This document shows positions 25,396 through 37,879 of a stretch of DNA of 64,000 nt, one piece after another. Made by a program: the position numbers and the translations under genes. The notes beneath the pieces are model-generated. The model had not been told where the DNA came from. It ran no database searches and saw nothing but the letters and a program-made list of their open reading frames with translations. How positions within the stretch are numbered: the first letter of the stretch is position 1; each line of letters opens with the position of its first letter. The stretch is from Nematostella vectensis. Lineage: Eukaryota > Cnidaria > Anthozoa > Actiniaria > Edwardsiidae. Location of the stretch: assembly GCF_932526225.1 (NCBI RefSeq), contig NC_064042.1, positions 7,681,540 to 7,745,539 on the forward strand. The letters run 5' to 3'.

Positions 25396-26082
25396 CGTAA
25401 ACGTTTTACACTATCATGACTCTTGTGTTAGAATAGATACCGATAATGGTAAACGTTTTACACTATCATGACTCTTTTGTTAGAATAGATACCGGTAAAG
25501 GTAAAAGTTTTACACTATCATGACTCTTGTGTTAGAATAGATACCGGTAAAGGTAAACGTTTTACACTATCATGACTCTTCTGTTAGAATATAGATACCG
25601 GTAAATGTAAACGTTTTACACTATCATGACTCTTGTGTTAGAATAGATACCGGTAAAGGTAAACGTTTTACACTATCATGACTCTTGTGTTAGAATATAG
25701 ATACCGGTAAAGGTAAACGTTTTACACTAAATCATGACTCTTGTGTTAGAATAGATACCGGTAAAGGTAAACGTTTTACACTATCATGACTCTTGTGTTA
25801 GAATATAGATACCGGTAAAGGTAAACGTTTTACACTATCATGACTTTTGTGTTAGAATAGATACCGGTAAAGGTAAAGGTTTTACACTATCATGACTCTT
25901 GTGTTAGAATAGATAGCGGTAAAGGTAAACGTTTTACACTATCATGACTCTTGTGTTAGAATAGATACCGATAAAGGTAAACGTTTTACACTATCATGAC
26001 TCTTGTGTTAGAATAGATACCGGTAAAGGTAAACGTTTTACACTATCATGACTCTTGTGTTAGAATATAGATACCGGTAAGG
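25396..26082. repeat. 52-54-bp minisatellite, about 13 units
   Basis: Units carry GTAAACGTTTTACACTATCA followed by TGACTCTTGTGTTAGAATAG and ATACCGGTAAAG. The sub-motif GTAAACGTTTTAC is a 13-bp inverted repeat. Some units have an extra TA (GAATATAGATACC). No unique spacers, so this is not CRISPR-like. Confidence 0.95.
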
Positions 26083-26149
26083 ATAAGGGAGATTTATGGT
26101 CGAGAATACCCGTAGTTTGCTATCTTTAGTACTTTTTTTAATAAGAACC

Positions 26150-26460
26150 GTTTTTATAAGAACGTCCAGCCTGAGATTTCACCAAATTTTAAGAACATGC
26201 CGAGGCTCAGATAGCAGAAAAAAATATTTTTTAGTGCTGATGCGTTCTAAAATGCAGAATCAAATTGTGCCCATAGTGACAACCTTATTATTGCTATCGA
26301 TCATTAGTGTAATTCTCTTCCTAATAATTCATTGGGTATTATATTTTTATACACACTTAAATTTAAGAACTTCGTTAAGAACATATTCAGCTTAAAAATG
26401 TCCCAAAAATAAGAACGGCCCAGCCTCAACTGAAAATTAGACGTTTTTATAAAAAAAGGA
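26150..26460. repeat. Dispersed repeat, AACGTCTAATTTTC family
   Basis: The 3' part (about 26380-26460) matches in inverse orientation the stretch 61820-61900, sharing strings like GGCCGTTCTTATTTTTGG and AACGTCTAATTTTC. Probably an old mobile element; its full limits are not clear. Confidence 0.5.
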
Positions 26461-26539
26461 GTGTGCGCCGAGCGCAGAGGAACGAAACGGGGGCGCTGTT
26501 TTGTTGTCAACTTCGCTCGTCCCGCTCCTCCGCGCCCAG

Positions 26540-26947
26540 AATGGTGGCTAAGGGCGTATTTTCCTTCCTATCATTCTGGAATGGGAATGGTTTGGTAGAG
26601 AATTTTCAGAATGGCACTCGAGTCATTCTGCTACCGGAAGCAGAATGGGTGGAATGGCCTTTATTCCATTCCGGAATGGGGACGCGGGATAAACGAACGT
26701 GCGATTTTTCTATTCTAATCATTCTCCGGGCGCGTTTTTTTTACTCGTGATTCCGGAATAAGAATGGTTAGAATATAAAAAGCGCACGTTCGTTTATCCC
26801 GCGTTCCCATCCCGGAATGGAATGAAGGCCATTCCACTCATTCCTGTAGCAGAATACCTCGAATGCCATTCTGAACATTCTCTATCAACCATTCCTATTC
26901 CAGAATGATAGGGGGAAAAACGCAGCCATTCGAAAACGCAGCCATTC
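26540..26947. repeat. Large imperfect palindrome
   Basis: Two arms of roughly 190 bp face each other around a centre near 26745. Left-arm strings such as CATTCTGGAATGGGAATGG and GGGATAAACGAACGTGCG return as their complements on the right (GCACGTTCGTTTATCCCGCG, CCATTCCTATTCCAGAATG). Both arms are rich in GGAATGG/CCATTCC. It looks like a fold-back transposon or MITE. Confidence 0.85.
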
Positions 26948-27039
26948 TTGACTCGAGCTCCCAGCTATGCTTACCGTTAAAACCACAGCGTACCCAAATA
27001 GCACGCGTCCGATAGACTGGCACTAGTTAGGTATCCAAT

Positions 27040-30000
27040 ATGGCGGCAGTGACTTCCATTTTACGAGCTGGCCGGCAAGTTTGTAAAAACCCGTCTTTTG
27101 GAAGACCATTTACTTTCGGGTAAGAACACTAGCCAAGCTGGTATTGTTTCGTTTCTAGATATGTGATATTTTACAGGCTTTTTTGTTGCCTTGTAGTGGC
27201 TGATGAAATTCTTATAAACCCTTGCAAAAACAAGTCCCAATGATATTGGATACTATATGTAGCATTTACTTTCGAGACCCATAGCCGGGGGGGGGGGGGG
27301 GGGGGGGGGGTTAAAAACCAAATATAGAAAATAGACAAGGGGAGACCCAGAAGGGACCTTCTTCCATGCCCCCCCCCCCCCCCCCCCCCCCCCGTCCCCT
27401 TTATACAGCATGTTGGCTAGAAGTGAGGTCCATATAGGACAGATTAAAGGTTGCTTGCTGTAAAATCAAACCTTATTTGTATGCTTTTCTATATTCATCC
27501 AAAAATAGTAATAATACTGGTCAATAAGTGTGAACATTATAACAATACATTTAGCTCTTTTTCACTTAACTTGTTTCTTAGAGTTAAACCATCACCCTGC
27601 CAAAGATGCACCTTAGTGCGACAACAGTTCCGCTTCAGATCAAACAAAACAGATGCTGAGGAACTTATCATTACAGAGGGCAGATCACGGTTCATTATGC
27701 GGCCACTGGTCTTTACTGCTGGGGTACAATTATACTTGATAATAAAGTAATGAATATAAACTCTGCGTGACATAGTCATGTCTGCACTTTGAGGGGTGGG
27801 CACTAGTACAGACTTGAATGGTCCTCTAATATTTTGATGCGATTGCCTTCATAGCTTTTGCTTAGTTCCTGCACAAAGCTTTTGGATGCTCAAACATTTT
27901 TAAAAAATACTCACATGCTTACCATTGTTATTGAATGTTAAAATACCAGCATACAAAATTGTAAACCTTTCATGCTTCTCAGCAATTCAGTGAGTAGGGG
28001 GCTATTTTAAAAAAAAGTAAATGATTATTAGTAAGTTCTTTTATATCTTTTCTTTTTACCTGTGAAAGGCTTCTGACTAACAGGAGCAAAAAGATGGAAA
28101 AATTAAAAATTGTAAGGTTGTGTTAGCTTACATTTTGTTTATATTTTGCCTAGAGGTTCCTTGCATAATGTAAAACAAAATAAGCTTAAGTATTTTTTGG
28201 TAGATGATCTGTTCTTGAGTAAGATTGAGCAAAGTTGCCATAGATCATGAAAAAGTAGCAATTTTGCCCAAACTGGGCAATGTCAGACAAATCAAGTATC
28301 TTACAATTTGCAATATCTCAAGAACGGATTATCTACAAAAATACTGAAGCTTATTTTGTTTTATAATACACAAGGAACATCTATGCAAAAAATCAAGTGA
28401 ATATAATCTAACACGGCCTTACAATTTGAACTTTGTCATTTTTTGCTCCCGTCCCTCTGACTGCATGTTTAAATCTAGTTCTTTATGCATCACTAACTTG
28501 TATAACTGCCTGAATGTCTGCTCTGATTCATGTCTATTCATCCCCAGGCAACCGCAGGCTCTTTTGCAGGGTGTGCCATATGGCAATATGAGAGGGTACG
28601 AGCAAGTTATGCAAAGTGGAAACCACGCTGGAGCTCATTTCAATTCCCTAGAGCTTTTGGTTTCAGGGATAAGGTAGGCTTTAGCAGTAACCCCTCTTTG
28701 CTGCTCCCTCACCATGTTATGATGATGACACCTCCAGTTTTATGGCGAGAAAAAAATACTTGTCGATTTTGACACTTATATAGAACTGGGAAGTATTTTT
28801 ATGGGAATTAATCATCAATTGTGTGCATGTGATTTTAAGCAACATTGGTCTGTGATAGTTTGGATAGTATTAGGATACATCAGACACTACGAAATGGTTT
28901 GTTGTGTAGGAAGGATTTTTCAGGGTACAGCTTCTCTGGAATAATTTTTACATTTGATATTGATCATTCTTAAATTACAAGAAAAACATTGAAATTATAA
29001 ATACTCTGTCCTAAATCAGAGTCAACACAAAATGTCTATGTTTTGTTAGATGCTTGAAATGTCCTTTTACAGAAGATCAAATAAATGTTTATCTTTTCAC
29101 TCTACAAAGGGTACTTTGATCAAAAAACAGGATTTTGTAGATGTCTAATACAGGTGATTAGAACAGTAATACCAAAGTAATTATTACAGTATACACTCAA
29201 TATAGGTAACAGCATTAAAGTTCACCATTGAGAATGGGACATTGTGCCATGTGGTATAATCGGTTCTTGAGTGAAAAAATATATCAGTACTTGGGATGAA
29301 GGCTGCTTTTGCTTTACCAAGGGTGACCAGATTATAGCTAGGGTGTTCTTTTGTACAAGAAACTTCTGTTTAGTTCTTACTAATTACTAAAGGTAGAGTA
29401 TATTTTTTTTTAGTTAAACAGATGGTGGATGACTCTCCCAGATGGCCATAAAACTGCAGCAGGTAAGGAACATGATACCTTACAGAAAGCGGGCCATGTT
29501 GAGCAATTTTGACCAATCTGATTCGACTTGAACACTGTAAACATTTAAAAAAAAACGGCATCTGTTTTTTGTACATGTTGTTGACCATGGAAAAGCTGCT
29601 CAATCACTCGTAAAATACGAGTGTTTGGATTTTTAAAGGGGGGGGGGGGGGCACTGATTCCTTTGGGAGTTGACAAAGTGTCAAATCAGACTTCTTGGTT
29701 TAACTTGTCTCTGCTTGGGGGCAGTTATTTGGCATGCACAATCCAGGAGTCCAGGATACATATTAAGCCACGTTTTATCTATGCAGTGCAAACCTGTATA
29801 GTGTATACACTCAAAAACATATTTTAATGGTTTCTGTTATATAATATTATAAAGTGCATATCTAAAATATAAACAAAACGTTTTATAAGCGCTCATTCTC
29901 CATCATCAAAATCCTCGTTCATATCTGATTCACTTTTTTCCTCACTTTCTTTCTTTTCTCTTTTATCATGCTGCGCTTTTCTTGCGAAGAGAAGATTGAA

Positions 30001-33000
30001 AAGCCTTTTTGCTTCTTTAATGTTATCTATAGCATCAACCATTGTCAGGTTTCAGCCTGGAGTTAGTTGCATCTTTGAGAAATTGAGAGCCTTCACTTTT
30101 TCTTAATTGATGTTTTAGTCAATTTCTCCCCTCCACTTTCTGTCCAGCTTGCAGCTAATCTATTGATCGCATTTCTTGGACATTGTCATTGCCGTTCATT
30201 CACTTCCCCTCCTTCTTTCTTCGGTTTTCGGGAGGGGGGGGCACCGAAAATATGGGGAAAGCGTAAGGGGGGGGCATGGAGGAGTTTGTTCCTCCTGAAG
30301 GGGGGGTCAACTAATTTTATCCCTTACTTTTATCAATAGCCTCACGTCCACCCACCCTCGGGATAATAAATTATCTTTTCCCTTTAATTTATGGTTTCGT
30401 TGTTCTCCAGGAATTATTTTTGTGAATACTGTAGTATTCTTACTGTGGAAGATTCCTGCACCAAGAATGCAAGCCTCAATGTGGAGGTGGTTTATTTCTC
30501 ACCCAATCATTGGTAAGAAATATAAATTGGGGCTAGACAAGGGATTTGAACCTTGTGATTTCTGCCTAGCCATTTATTACGTATCTTACAATTTATTATT
30601 TTTTTATTCTAGATTTCTCTTACTTTGCAATTCATACCAACAGAAATAAAAACAAGGGAAAGTTTCTGGGGTGTAAATAGAGGGCATTAAATGTTTATGA
30701 ATTTATAAGGTGAACCAGAAGATTTGAGGGGAATGTAATGGAGAAGGCGTCAGTTATTCACTACATTCTGGTGTGGGGCACTCAGATATGATTGCACTTA
30801 ATTGCAGCTAATTTGATTGTACGATCACAACCAGTCACATTTTGATTGCAAAGTATTTATCTTTTGATTCCACTCGATCCACAAGATCACAAAGTGGTTT
30901 ACCATGTAATCAATCATACACAATTGTCTGCTATGTTATAGAAACCAGCCTTTAGGCTCCAAGTCCTCATCCTCGCCCCACCCCTGATGAAATTTCTTTT
31001 TTCAGCTTCTCCTGTCACTATCCTTACAAGCTGTTTTAGTCACATGGATTTCTGGCACCTAGCAATTAACATGTATGTCCTCTGGAGCTTCGCACCCACC
31101 ATACAGGCTCTTCTTGGACGAGAACAGTTTATTGCATTTTATCTGAGTGGAGGTGGGTGCTAGTTATAGTGTGACCTATCTACTGTGGCCACCAGGGAAA
31201 GCCAGCGAAACAAGATGCAAAAAATTCAAAATTTACAGAAATCTGGGGGTCTCACTTTATGGCTTGTGGTTTTTGACACTTTTTTCAGGTGTGTCATTTT
31301 CTGGCATTATTATGATGTACACTAACATTTCCTTTGCACCTTGATTGGCTAAACAGCTCACGGCAGCCTATTACTAGGCATTGATTAATAATTAATAATA
31401 TGATAAACAAGGCTAGAGTAACCTGTACTCAATTATCATATATATAAATTGTTTAGCAGAATATTATATAATATTTGATGTGATATAGATGATTGAAATT
31501 ACAATAATAAACTAGTAAACATATTTATATGTCCTCCAACCATTTATTTGCATTTATTGGTACTTGCAGGCATGTTTGCGTCACTTGCCAGTCAAGTCTT
31601 CAGGGTTCTAGCCAAGCAGCCAATCAGACCCTCTCTTGGAGCAGTGAGTATTGTGTTCTCTGTAGTCCAACAATGCTAGATATCCATGAATGATGTGAAA
31701 TATATACATTTTGAAATGTGCTCAATAGACCATTACTAGAAAAGATATAATTAATGAATCCAGAAGCATCCCATTCTTGGGTACTTGGGGGAACGTGGAG
31801 GCCTGAAGCAGAAGTTTGCCTCTTCGCGTGCACTCCTACTTCGTGTCTCATTGTTGCCCTGGGTCTCCAGGGATGATCCACAAGGGGGATGGATAAGATA
31901 GGTTGGACATGACTTTGAGAGAGAATTTAAGACATTTTATTTAAAACAAAGAAACTATCTTTCTTTTACTTTGCCCCTGTATCTGATAATTGAATATAGA
32001 TTATTATGTTGCCAAGCTGGTGCCTGATTATTCATTTTTCTTTCCTAGTCAGGGGCTCTGTTTGCTGTACTGTCACTCATCTGTATTCATCTGCCAGAGA
32101 CCGAGCTTTCTCTTATATTCCTACCTTGGTTTTCGTTCTCAGCAGGAAAGGTACGTCCTAGTAACATAACAATATTCTAACAAGTATTACTGGCAAAGCC
32201 TCACTTGGTTGACTTCAAAATAAAGGAAATGTTAACAAGCTACCTCTTAGCTCCTCAACATGGTGTACAAGACATGACGGAAAACATGACGTGATGCTTC
32301 AAATAAGTCCATTTCACATCTAATAAGGCAGAAGATTTCTCTAAGTACTTAGTGAGTAATAGCAAACAAAAGATCAAATGCGACTTTTTATAGATTGATG
32401 CGACCTTTTGTATATTGAAATTTTGAGTTTATCGTTCCTGAGCTCATACATAGAGCAACGATGGTCAAGGGAAAATATCTTAAAAAGCCAAAATCTGGGT
32501 ATGTGCATTTCGGCCTCACATTATTTTAGTTTTGAAAATCAGTCCGGAATACAAGGAGCCGATGACCATTGTAAGAAATCGTGACTTCTTTGTCTCGAAT
32601 CTCGAATGGCGAATTTCCAGGTTTTTCCGTCCTGTCGGTGTACAAACGTCACCAGTACTTCTGGACCCATATTTGTTTGGAGATAACTGGATGGGGCATC
32701 AATTTATTGACAATAAACAATAAACAAAACAAAAGGTCAATGCATAGGTGCTTGTGTAGAGCTGGACAGAAAGGGTCACTAAGACCCCTCGAATGCCCAA
32801 CATGATTTCTTATTAAACATTAAAAATTAATGGACAAATCCTAGATTTCCTGCATATGGTCTGTCCCTGTAGACCCCCTTCTAAGCAAATTTTGGCTTTG
32901 TACCTGAATGCCTATTTCATTGCTTTTTCATTTCTATTTACCAATTACTAGAAATGCATTAATTGACTATGTGCCAATGCACTCATAGTTTTTTTAAACC

Positions 33001-34147
33001 ATGTCTTTCTTATTTTGTGCGCAGAGGCACAAATGTGTTTGATGGGGCTAGTTTAAGTATTGTCAAAGAGGACCCTTTTTTCTGTGTTTAGGCGCTGATG
33101 GGCGTGGTGGCGCTAGATGTCGCAGGCCTCGTCTTCAGGTGGTCCTTGTTTGATCATGCCGCTCATCTCGGTGGGGTCATCTTTGGAGCGTAAGTAGCAG
33201 ATATTTAGACTTGAGATATACCCTATGGACGACTATCTTATCAATTCTTCCCTAAAGTTTGGTTCATACTGGTGACATGGTACCCTGCTAGCAGCGCCAC
33301 GAAGGCATCACGAATGCACTACGACATCGCTACGAACGCACTTCAACAGTGCCACTCATAAATGCAGTACGACAGCGCCACGGGCGAACCACGACAGCAC
33401 CACAAACGCACTACAAAAGTGACACACAAGGCACAACGACAGTGACACGAGCGCACCATGAGAGTGTCACGAACTCACAACGACAGTGTCAATTTCACCA
33501 CGAGCACACTACAATAGCGCCATAAACGCACCACGAGCGCGCAACGACAGTGTCACGAACTCACCACCACAGCGCAACGAACGCACCACGACAGCGCCAC
33601 GAACGCATTACGAGTGCACCACAACAGTGCCACCCACGAAGGCATAACGACAGCGCCACGAACGCACCACGACGGTGCAACACTCAAAGGCATAACGACA
33701 GCGCCACGAACGCACCACGACAGCGCCACAATAGTGCCACGCTCAAAGGCATAACGACAGCGTCACGATTGCACCACGACAGCGTCACGATTGCACCACG
33801 TATGTACTACAACAGTGCCACCCACGAAGGCATAACGACTGCACCACGAAAGTAATACGAATGATCTACACTCGACCGCACAACGACAGTGCAACGAACT
33901 TACCACGACAACGCCACGAAAGCGCCACGAACGCACCACTAACACACCAAGTAACAAAACAGTTTCCTAACGACAGAACCACGAGCGCAGCGACAGCGCT
34001 ATAACCGCCCCACTTTGACGCACCGTTTGTCGGTTTCTCTCCAGGTGGTACCTTAAGTACGGTCACTATTACTTGTGGGATCACCGCGGATGGCTCGTCA
34101 AGAAATGGCACCAGCTGCGAGGAAGCAAGCAAAAACCTCCTCCTTGA
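27040..34147 (+). CDS. parl: PARL, mitochondrial inner-membrane rhomboid protease
   Basis: Intramembrane serine protease; in animals PARL cleaves PINK1, PGAM5 and similar substrates in the mitochondrial inner membrane. Ten exons: 27040-27119, 27582-27723, 28548-28673, 29414-29462, 30411-30512, 31006-31152, 31570-31643, 32049-32150, 33092-33189, 34045-34147; phases all agree, giving about 341 residues. The N-terminus is basic and Arg/Ser-rich as in a mitochondrial presequence. The rhomboid core shows GIIFVNTVVFLLW, HMDFWHLAINMYVLWSF, the Ser motif GASGA and the His motif HAAHLGG. Three more hydrophobic stretches fit the remaining helices. The catalytic Ser is the first codon of exon 8. The C-terminus is basic and proline-rich. 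Introns hold a MULE MITE, a GC-rich hairpin and a degenerate minisatellite. Confidence 0.95.
27287..27393. repeat. G24 and C25 tracts in mirror arrangement
   Basis: A run of 24 G (27287-27310) is followed 58 bases later by a run of 25 C (27369-27393), inside PARL intron 1. The pair can form a perfect GC stem, or G-quadruplex / i-motif structures. Run lengths in such tracts are often unreliable in assemblies. Confidence 0.9.
29890..30042 (-). other. 50-codon minus-strand ORF inside PARL intron 4
   Basis: ATG at 30042 opens a frame ending TGA at 29890. It begins MVDAIDNIKEAKRLFNLLF and turns into a highly charged tail rich in K, E and D ending DFDDGE. The composition is protein-like. Upstream on the same strand, further fragments in shifted frames (about 30043-30180) also look coding-like, which suggests a processed pseudogene. 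No family recognised. Confidence 0.3.
32271..32636. mobile_element. MULE-like MITE, copy 2
   Basis: Inverted copy of the 8794-9165 element, in PARL intron 8. Ends are GACATGACGGAAAA and TTTTTCCGTCCTGTC. The 9-bp direct repeat GGTGTACAA flanks it at 32262-32270 and 32637-32645. Confidence 0.9.
33280..33990. repeat. Degenerate ~21-bp repeat in the last PARL intron
   Basis: Loose array of CACGACAGCGCCACGAACGCA-like units, occupying most of intron 33190-34044. The reiterated frames on both strands (for example 33550-33855) are repeat artefacts. Confidence 0.85.
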
Positions 34148-36439
34148 TGATACATGTCAATCACAGCTGTCAAACCTGCCAATCACATGCGGTGATTGGC
34201 CACGTGCCATCGGTCAAGCGCGTCAACCAAGGAGGCTTGGTTACCCAGGCGCAAGGCGTATTGCACGGACGGTAAAATAAGGGGTTTACAGTTAAGAAAT
34301 TTGAAAGAAATGACAGGTCGGAGGAGATTTATGATAGGAAGATGATAATGTGACCGGGGTACCAGGTCACGTGTGCTGATACATCATGGGAAATGCATCA
34401 CATGATTCTAGGACCAATCACGGGAGAGACACGTGATTAGTGAGGAAGTCACAAAGATCCCAAAAAGGTGCGAAAACTAAATCCAAATAAGAAGCGAGAA
34501 ATTGCAAGACTAAAGAAACAAATGTAGATTTTTGTTGTTGTTTTCTTTTCGAGATCGAGGAATTCAAGGGAAGTAATCGTTGATGAAAAAATTGGTACAG
34601 TAGAACCTCGATATAACGATACATATGTCCGGTCCCGGCAAAATAACAGTAAAACACTGTAACCCACACGGCACCGCGCGCCTAGTTAATCACCACAGGC
34701 AACCCGCGCATAAATTATGTTTAACTTATTTTCTTCTTATTTTCTTTTCATTTTGGCGACTGGGTCTGAGGGCGGTCATATTGGGCGGGCCACAGCTGAT
34801 CCAAAATGCTGACGAAAGGGAGTTTGACTCCGAAATTCCTCGAAAAAGGCACTCTGACAGCATTTTCTATTGCTTTATGTTCAAACCTCACTCCATAAAA
34901 ATATAGTACTGTAATTGTTTTATTGTTAACGGAGTTGAATATAAATGTTTCTCAATTAAACGGGTTTTTTTTCGTCAGCTTCCCAAAATATCATTACATC
35001 GAGCGTTTCGGATATAGCTTCGCTTCTCGGTCAACTGTTTATTTTTCCTACCATTCCTCATCCTTGGACATTATCCGCTGATATCCCAGCCCCCAGAGAG
35101 GGGTTTATTTACTAACTGTCACGCGCTTTGAACCTATTGCCATGGTAATCGGTCTGAGCTGGGGAAATTTCCACCACTAAAACAGCAAGTAATTCTTCTG
35201 CCCGCCATATCGTTATATCGAGGTTCGGATGTTCGGGTTTGGCACCAAGCAGGACAAGGGTGGGTGGGTGGGGGAGGGGGGAGTCTTTCAACTTGAACAA
35301 CATACCGGTTTTCAAACAGTTGTCAAAAAAGGCTAACAGAACATTTCCCCTGTTGTCGTCGCCATAAGATGGCGTCATGTTGCGCTTTGCTACTCAAACA
35401 CTTTCAGTTTCTAAAGGATAAAGAAAACGAAAGTAAATCCTGACCCGTGATCGACTCTATAAACAAACACGCGCGCAAAGGCTGTATTTTCTTTAATAAT
35501 TACTCGTCACCATGTTTTATTATATTATAGCTATCTAACCATCCATCACTTAACAAATACAGATCGTCTGTCCGTCCGTAAGGGACAGCTTACCGTGGAG
35601 TCCTCGCACTGTTTATGCTTTAGATCTCGTAGATCCGAGAGCTTTTTATTGTTGGTGTTTGGGGATAGCTCTGTTCAGGCATGATTCTTCTATGCAAACT
35701 TTCGTAAGGCTGTGTATTAGTCACTTGTGGTAACCTTGTCGCTTAGAGTGGCAAGTTCGTGAACTAAATGTCAGATCAAATCTTTTTAAGGAGACTTGAG
35801 TTGTGTTTCCCTCTTGACCAAGTAATAAATATTTCCTTTGTATTTTGGTATATTCCAAGGCTGTAACTGCTTCGCACCACTGTATTTCTTGTGGAATTTG
35901 TAGACAGATTTTATTTCAAGTCTGATTTCGTTACCCAGAAATTTCTTTTTGACAGGCTTCGGGTTTGAAAATTATCCTATCTCAAGTTAATAGTAAGACC
36001 TCAAGTTTGATGCTTTTTAAGCAATAAGATATGTTTATATGCGTCTCTGTGTTTGTATATAAGCTACATTAGTTGTTCAGTTATTTCGCGAACAGCTGAT
36101 ACTTTCGCGGCAAATTTCACGTGTTTATATACTGCCAAAATGCTAAAACCGGTCTGAGTCTATCCCTTGCCGATATAATCACAGTAAAAGTCGACATTTT
36201 AAATAAATAAGTCATAAAGATTCCTCTACTAAATTTTCTTGGATAATTTGATTATAGCAAATACGCCAGTATTTTGACTAGCACTCGAATGGCTTGTGGC
36301 ACTCAAATGGCTTTTCACACTTTAACCACCTAAATAGGTTTTAGCAACCGTAGATTTGTATGTTGTAAAGTATATTTTAGTTCTTGTTTAGAAGTATCTT
36401 ACAAAAGTACAAATCTTATTATAATTTCTGCTTGTGGTT
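34148..36439. other. Spacer between PARL and the Cip/Kip gene
   Basis: No gene recognised. A pogo/Tigger-like TIR (CAGTAGAACCTCGATATAACGA) starts at 34605 after a TA, and a partial inverse (ATCGTTATATCGAGGTTC) lies at about 35208-35226. This suggests a decayed element of about 620 bp with a damaged right end. The minus-strand frame 35112-35378 overlaps that end and is not convincing. The rest is AT-rich and would include any 3' UTR of the inhibitor gene; TTTATT at about 35643 could be its poly(A) signal on the minus strand. Confidence 0.5.
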
Positions 36440-36736
36440 TTACGTCGTAGCGGTTGGCGGATTATCCGAACTGTCATTTCTTTTGCTTGAATCGGTACGT
36501 TCGCCTGACGAATTTTTCTTCAGTTTTGCACTCTCCTTTTCGATTTGTTGTTCAGACTTCCACTCGTAATTACCTTTCAATGGCTTCCCCGTCTCCGAAT
36601 CAAAATTATACTCTTTTTCTAGTTTTCTCTTGCCTTCTTCCGCTTGGTTCTTTAGTTCGCGTTCCAGATCTTTTTTATTCTGCTCGTGATCCACATCCCA
36701 CAGACATCGTCTCGCTCTCTTGCTATTTCCCTCCAT
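36440..36736 (-). CDS. Cip/Kip-type cyclin-dependent kinase inhibitor
   Basis: Nuclear inhibitor of cyclin-CDK complexes, in the p21/p27/p57 family. The 98-residue frame starts at ATG 36736 in a good context. It carries the kinase-inhibitory domain: the cyclin-binding RxL motif as RRCLW (residues 9-13), VDHE (15-18), a charged helix (20-42), then YNFD (43-46), KPL (51-53) and YEW (57-59), which contact the CDK. These match the family order and spacing. A short Lys/Ser-rich tail follows. The 3-10 helix that enters the ATP site in vertebrate p27, and a longer C-terminus with nuclear localisation and degradation signals, are not seen. A possible donor (GTAAAA) overlaps the stop codon, so a downstream exon cannot be excluded; otherwise this is an unusually short family member. 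Confidence 0.85.
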   Translation of the reverse strand: MEGNSKRARRCLWDVDHEQNKKDLERELKNQAEEGKRKLEKEYNFDSETGKPLKGNYEWKSEQQIEKESAKLKKNSSGERTDSSKRNDSSDNPPTATT

Positions 36737-37879
36737 CTTTGACTATCTTTATGTGACACTTGATGTGAAAATATTTAACTTGTCCAAGCGCCGCTAGCTT
36801 CCCTGTAGAAATGACCACATCGCTTAGTGCCTTTTATAACCTTCCGTATGCCTTTTCTATTTTGTTTTGATCATGAGCCGGGTTTGATCCTTAGGGCAAG
36901 TTTGAACATGCAAATCACGAATTCACTGGGTCGTACCATCTCCATAGCAACGCTTAGAAATTACCACAAAAAGTCGATTACAAAACGCGTAAATTCGTCT
37001 TTTCCAACTGCGTTCTTGTTCACTTCCCTTTTATTTACACTTTTTTATATAAATTGTGTTTTACTGTCGATTGAAACACACACAGTTGCAGCGAAGGTCA
37101 AATGTACAAGTTGCGTGACAAGATTTTAAGAGAAGTTTTATGTACTGCTGGGTACGCTTTTGTTGAGTCAGAAATTTGTACTCCCACTCAGCCCGAGCAT
37201 GTTAGCATGATATTCATAACTCCTGCCCTCCTGGATCTGTGCCGTTAGCCTTTATTTTCTACAATTTTTCATCCGTAGCAGTGTTTTAAGCTTTATTATT
37301 GCTAGTGTAAATATACAACATAAACAAACGATATAAATGTAATTTGCCAGCGATAGTATTTCATAACTATGGACAACAGGACGAGGCTCCTCACTACAAA
37401 TAAAATCTTCATATTTGAAAATAAAAAAAAAATTAGTTTCGTCTGTCGTGGTGCTAAAGGTATGAAATTTTATTGCTCAATGTCGACAAACCGGTAATTA
37501 ATCTATGCAGTGTTTTGTAGTTGCCCAAATACACATTAGGTGGATATCACTCCATATTAGGTGGATATCACTCTATAGCTATTAATCCCTGCACGCTCCC
37601 CTCGCAACCTGGGCCCTCTTGCTCAAGATGTTCTACCCGCCGGCCTTTCTCTACTTGCCTTCTGAAGGACTCGCTCTTTTGTGACGCGTGCTCAGCTCCG
37701 GGAGGTCACGGGTTATTACCCGCGCTTGTCTGAGCGTGTTCGGGAATAACGGCGGAAAAGCTATCCCGCGGGGCGAGCGTTTTTATTTCTTCGGAAATCC
37801 CTCAGAAACACGCTGATACGCTGGCTATTAAAAAAGCTTACTCTCAGTATACGTCTCATAAACATTTGCTACGACTATA

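Larger units (their letters stand above)
23745..27039. other. Repeat-rich spacer before PARL
   Basis: No gene recognised. It contains a 100-bp tandem repeat (24596-25085), a 52-54-bp tandem repeat (25396-26082), a dispersed repeat (about 26150-26460) and a large palindrome (about 26540-26947). The frame at 23871-24131 is unsupported. Confidence 0.6.

Noticed and set aside
25396-26082. CRISPR-like regular array
   Set aside because: Units are continuous without unique spacers, and the DNA is eukaryotic.
30530-30575. tRNA B-box-like string GGTTCAAATCC on the minus strand
   Set aside because: No A box or cloverleaf; it is a short local hairpin in a PARL intron.
33550-33957. His- and Arg-rich repetitive frames
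   Set aside because: Degenerate minisatellite in the last PARL intron.
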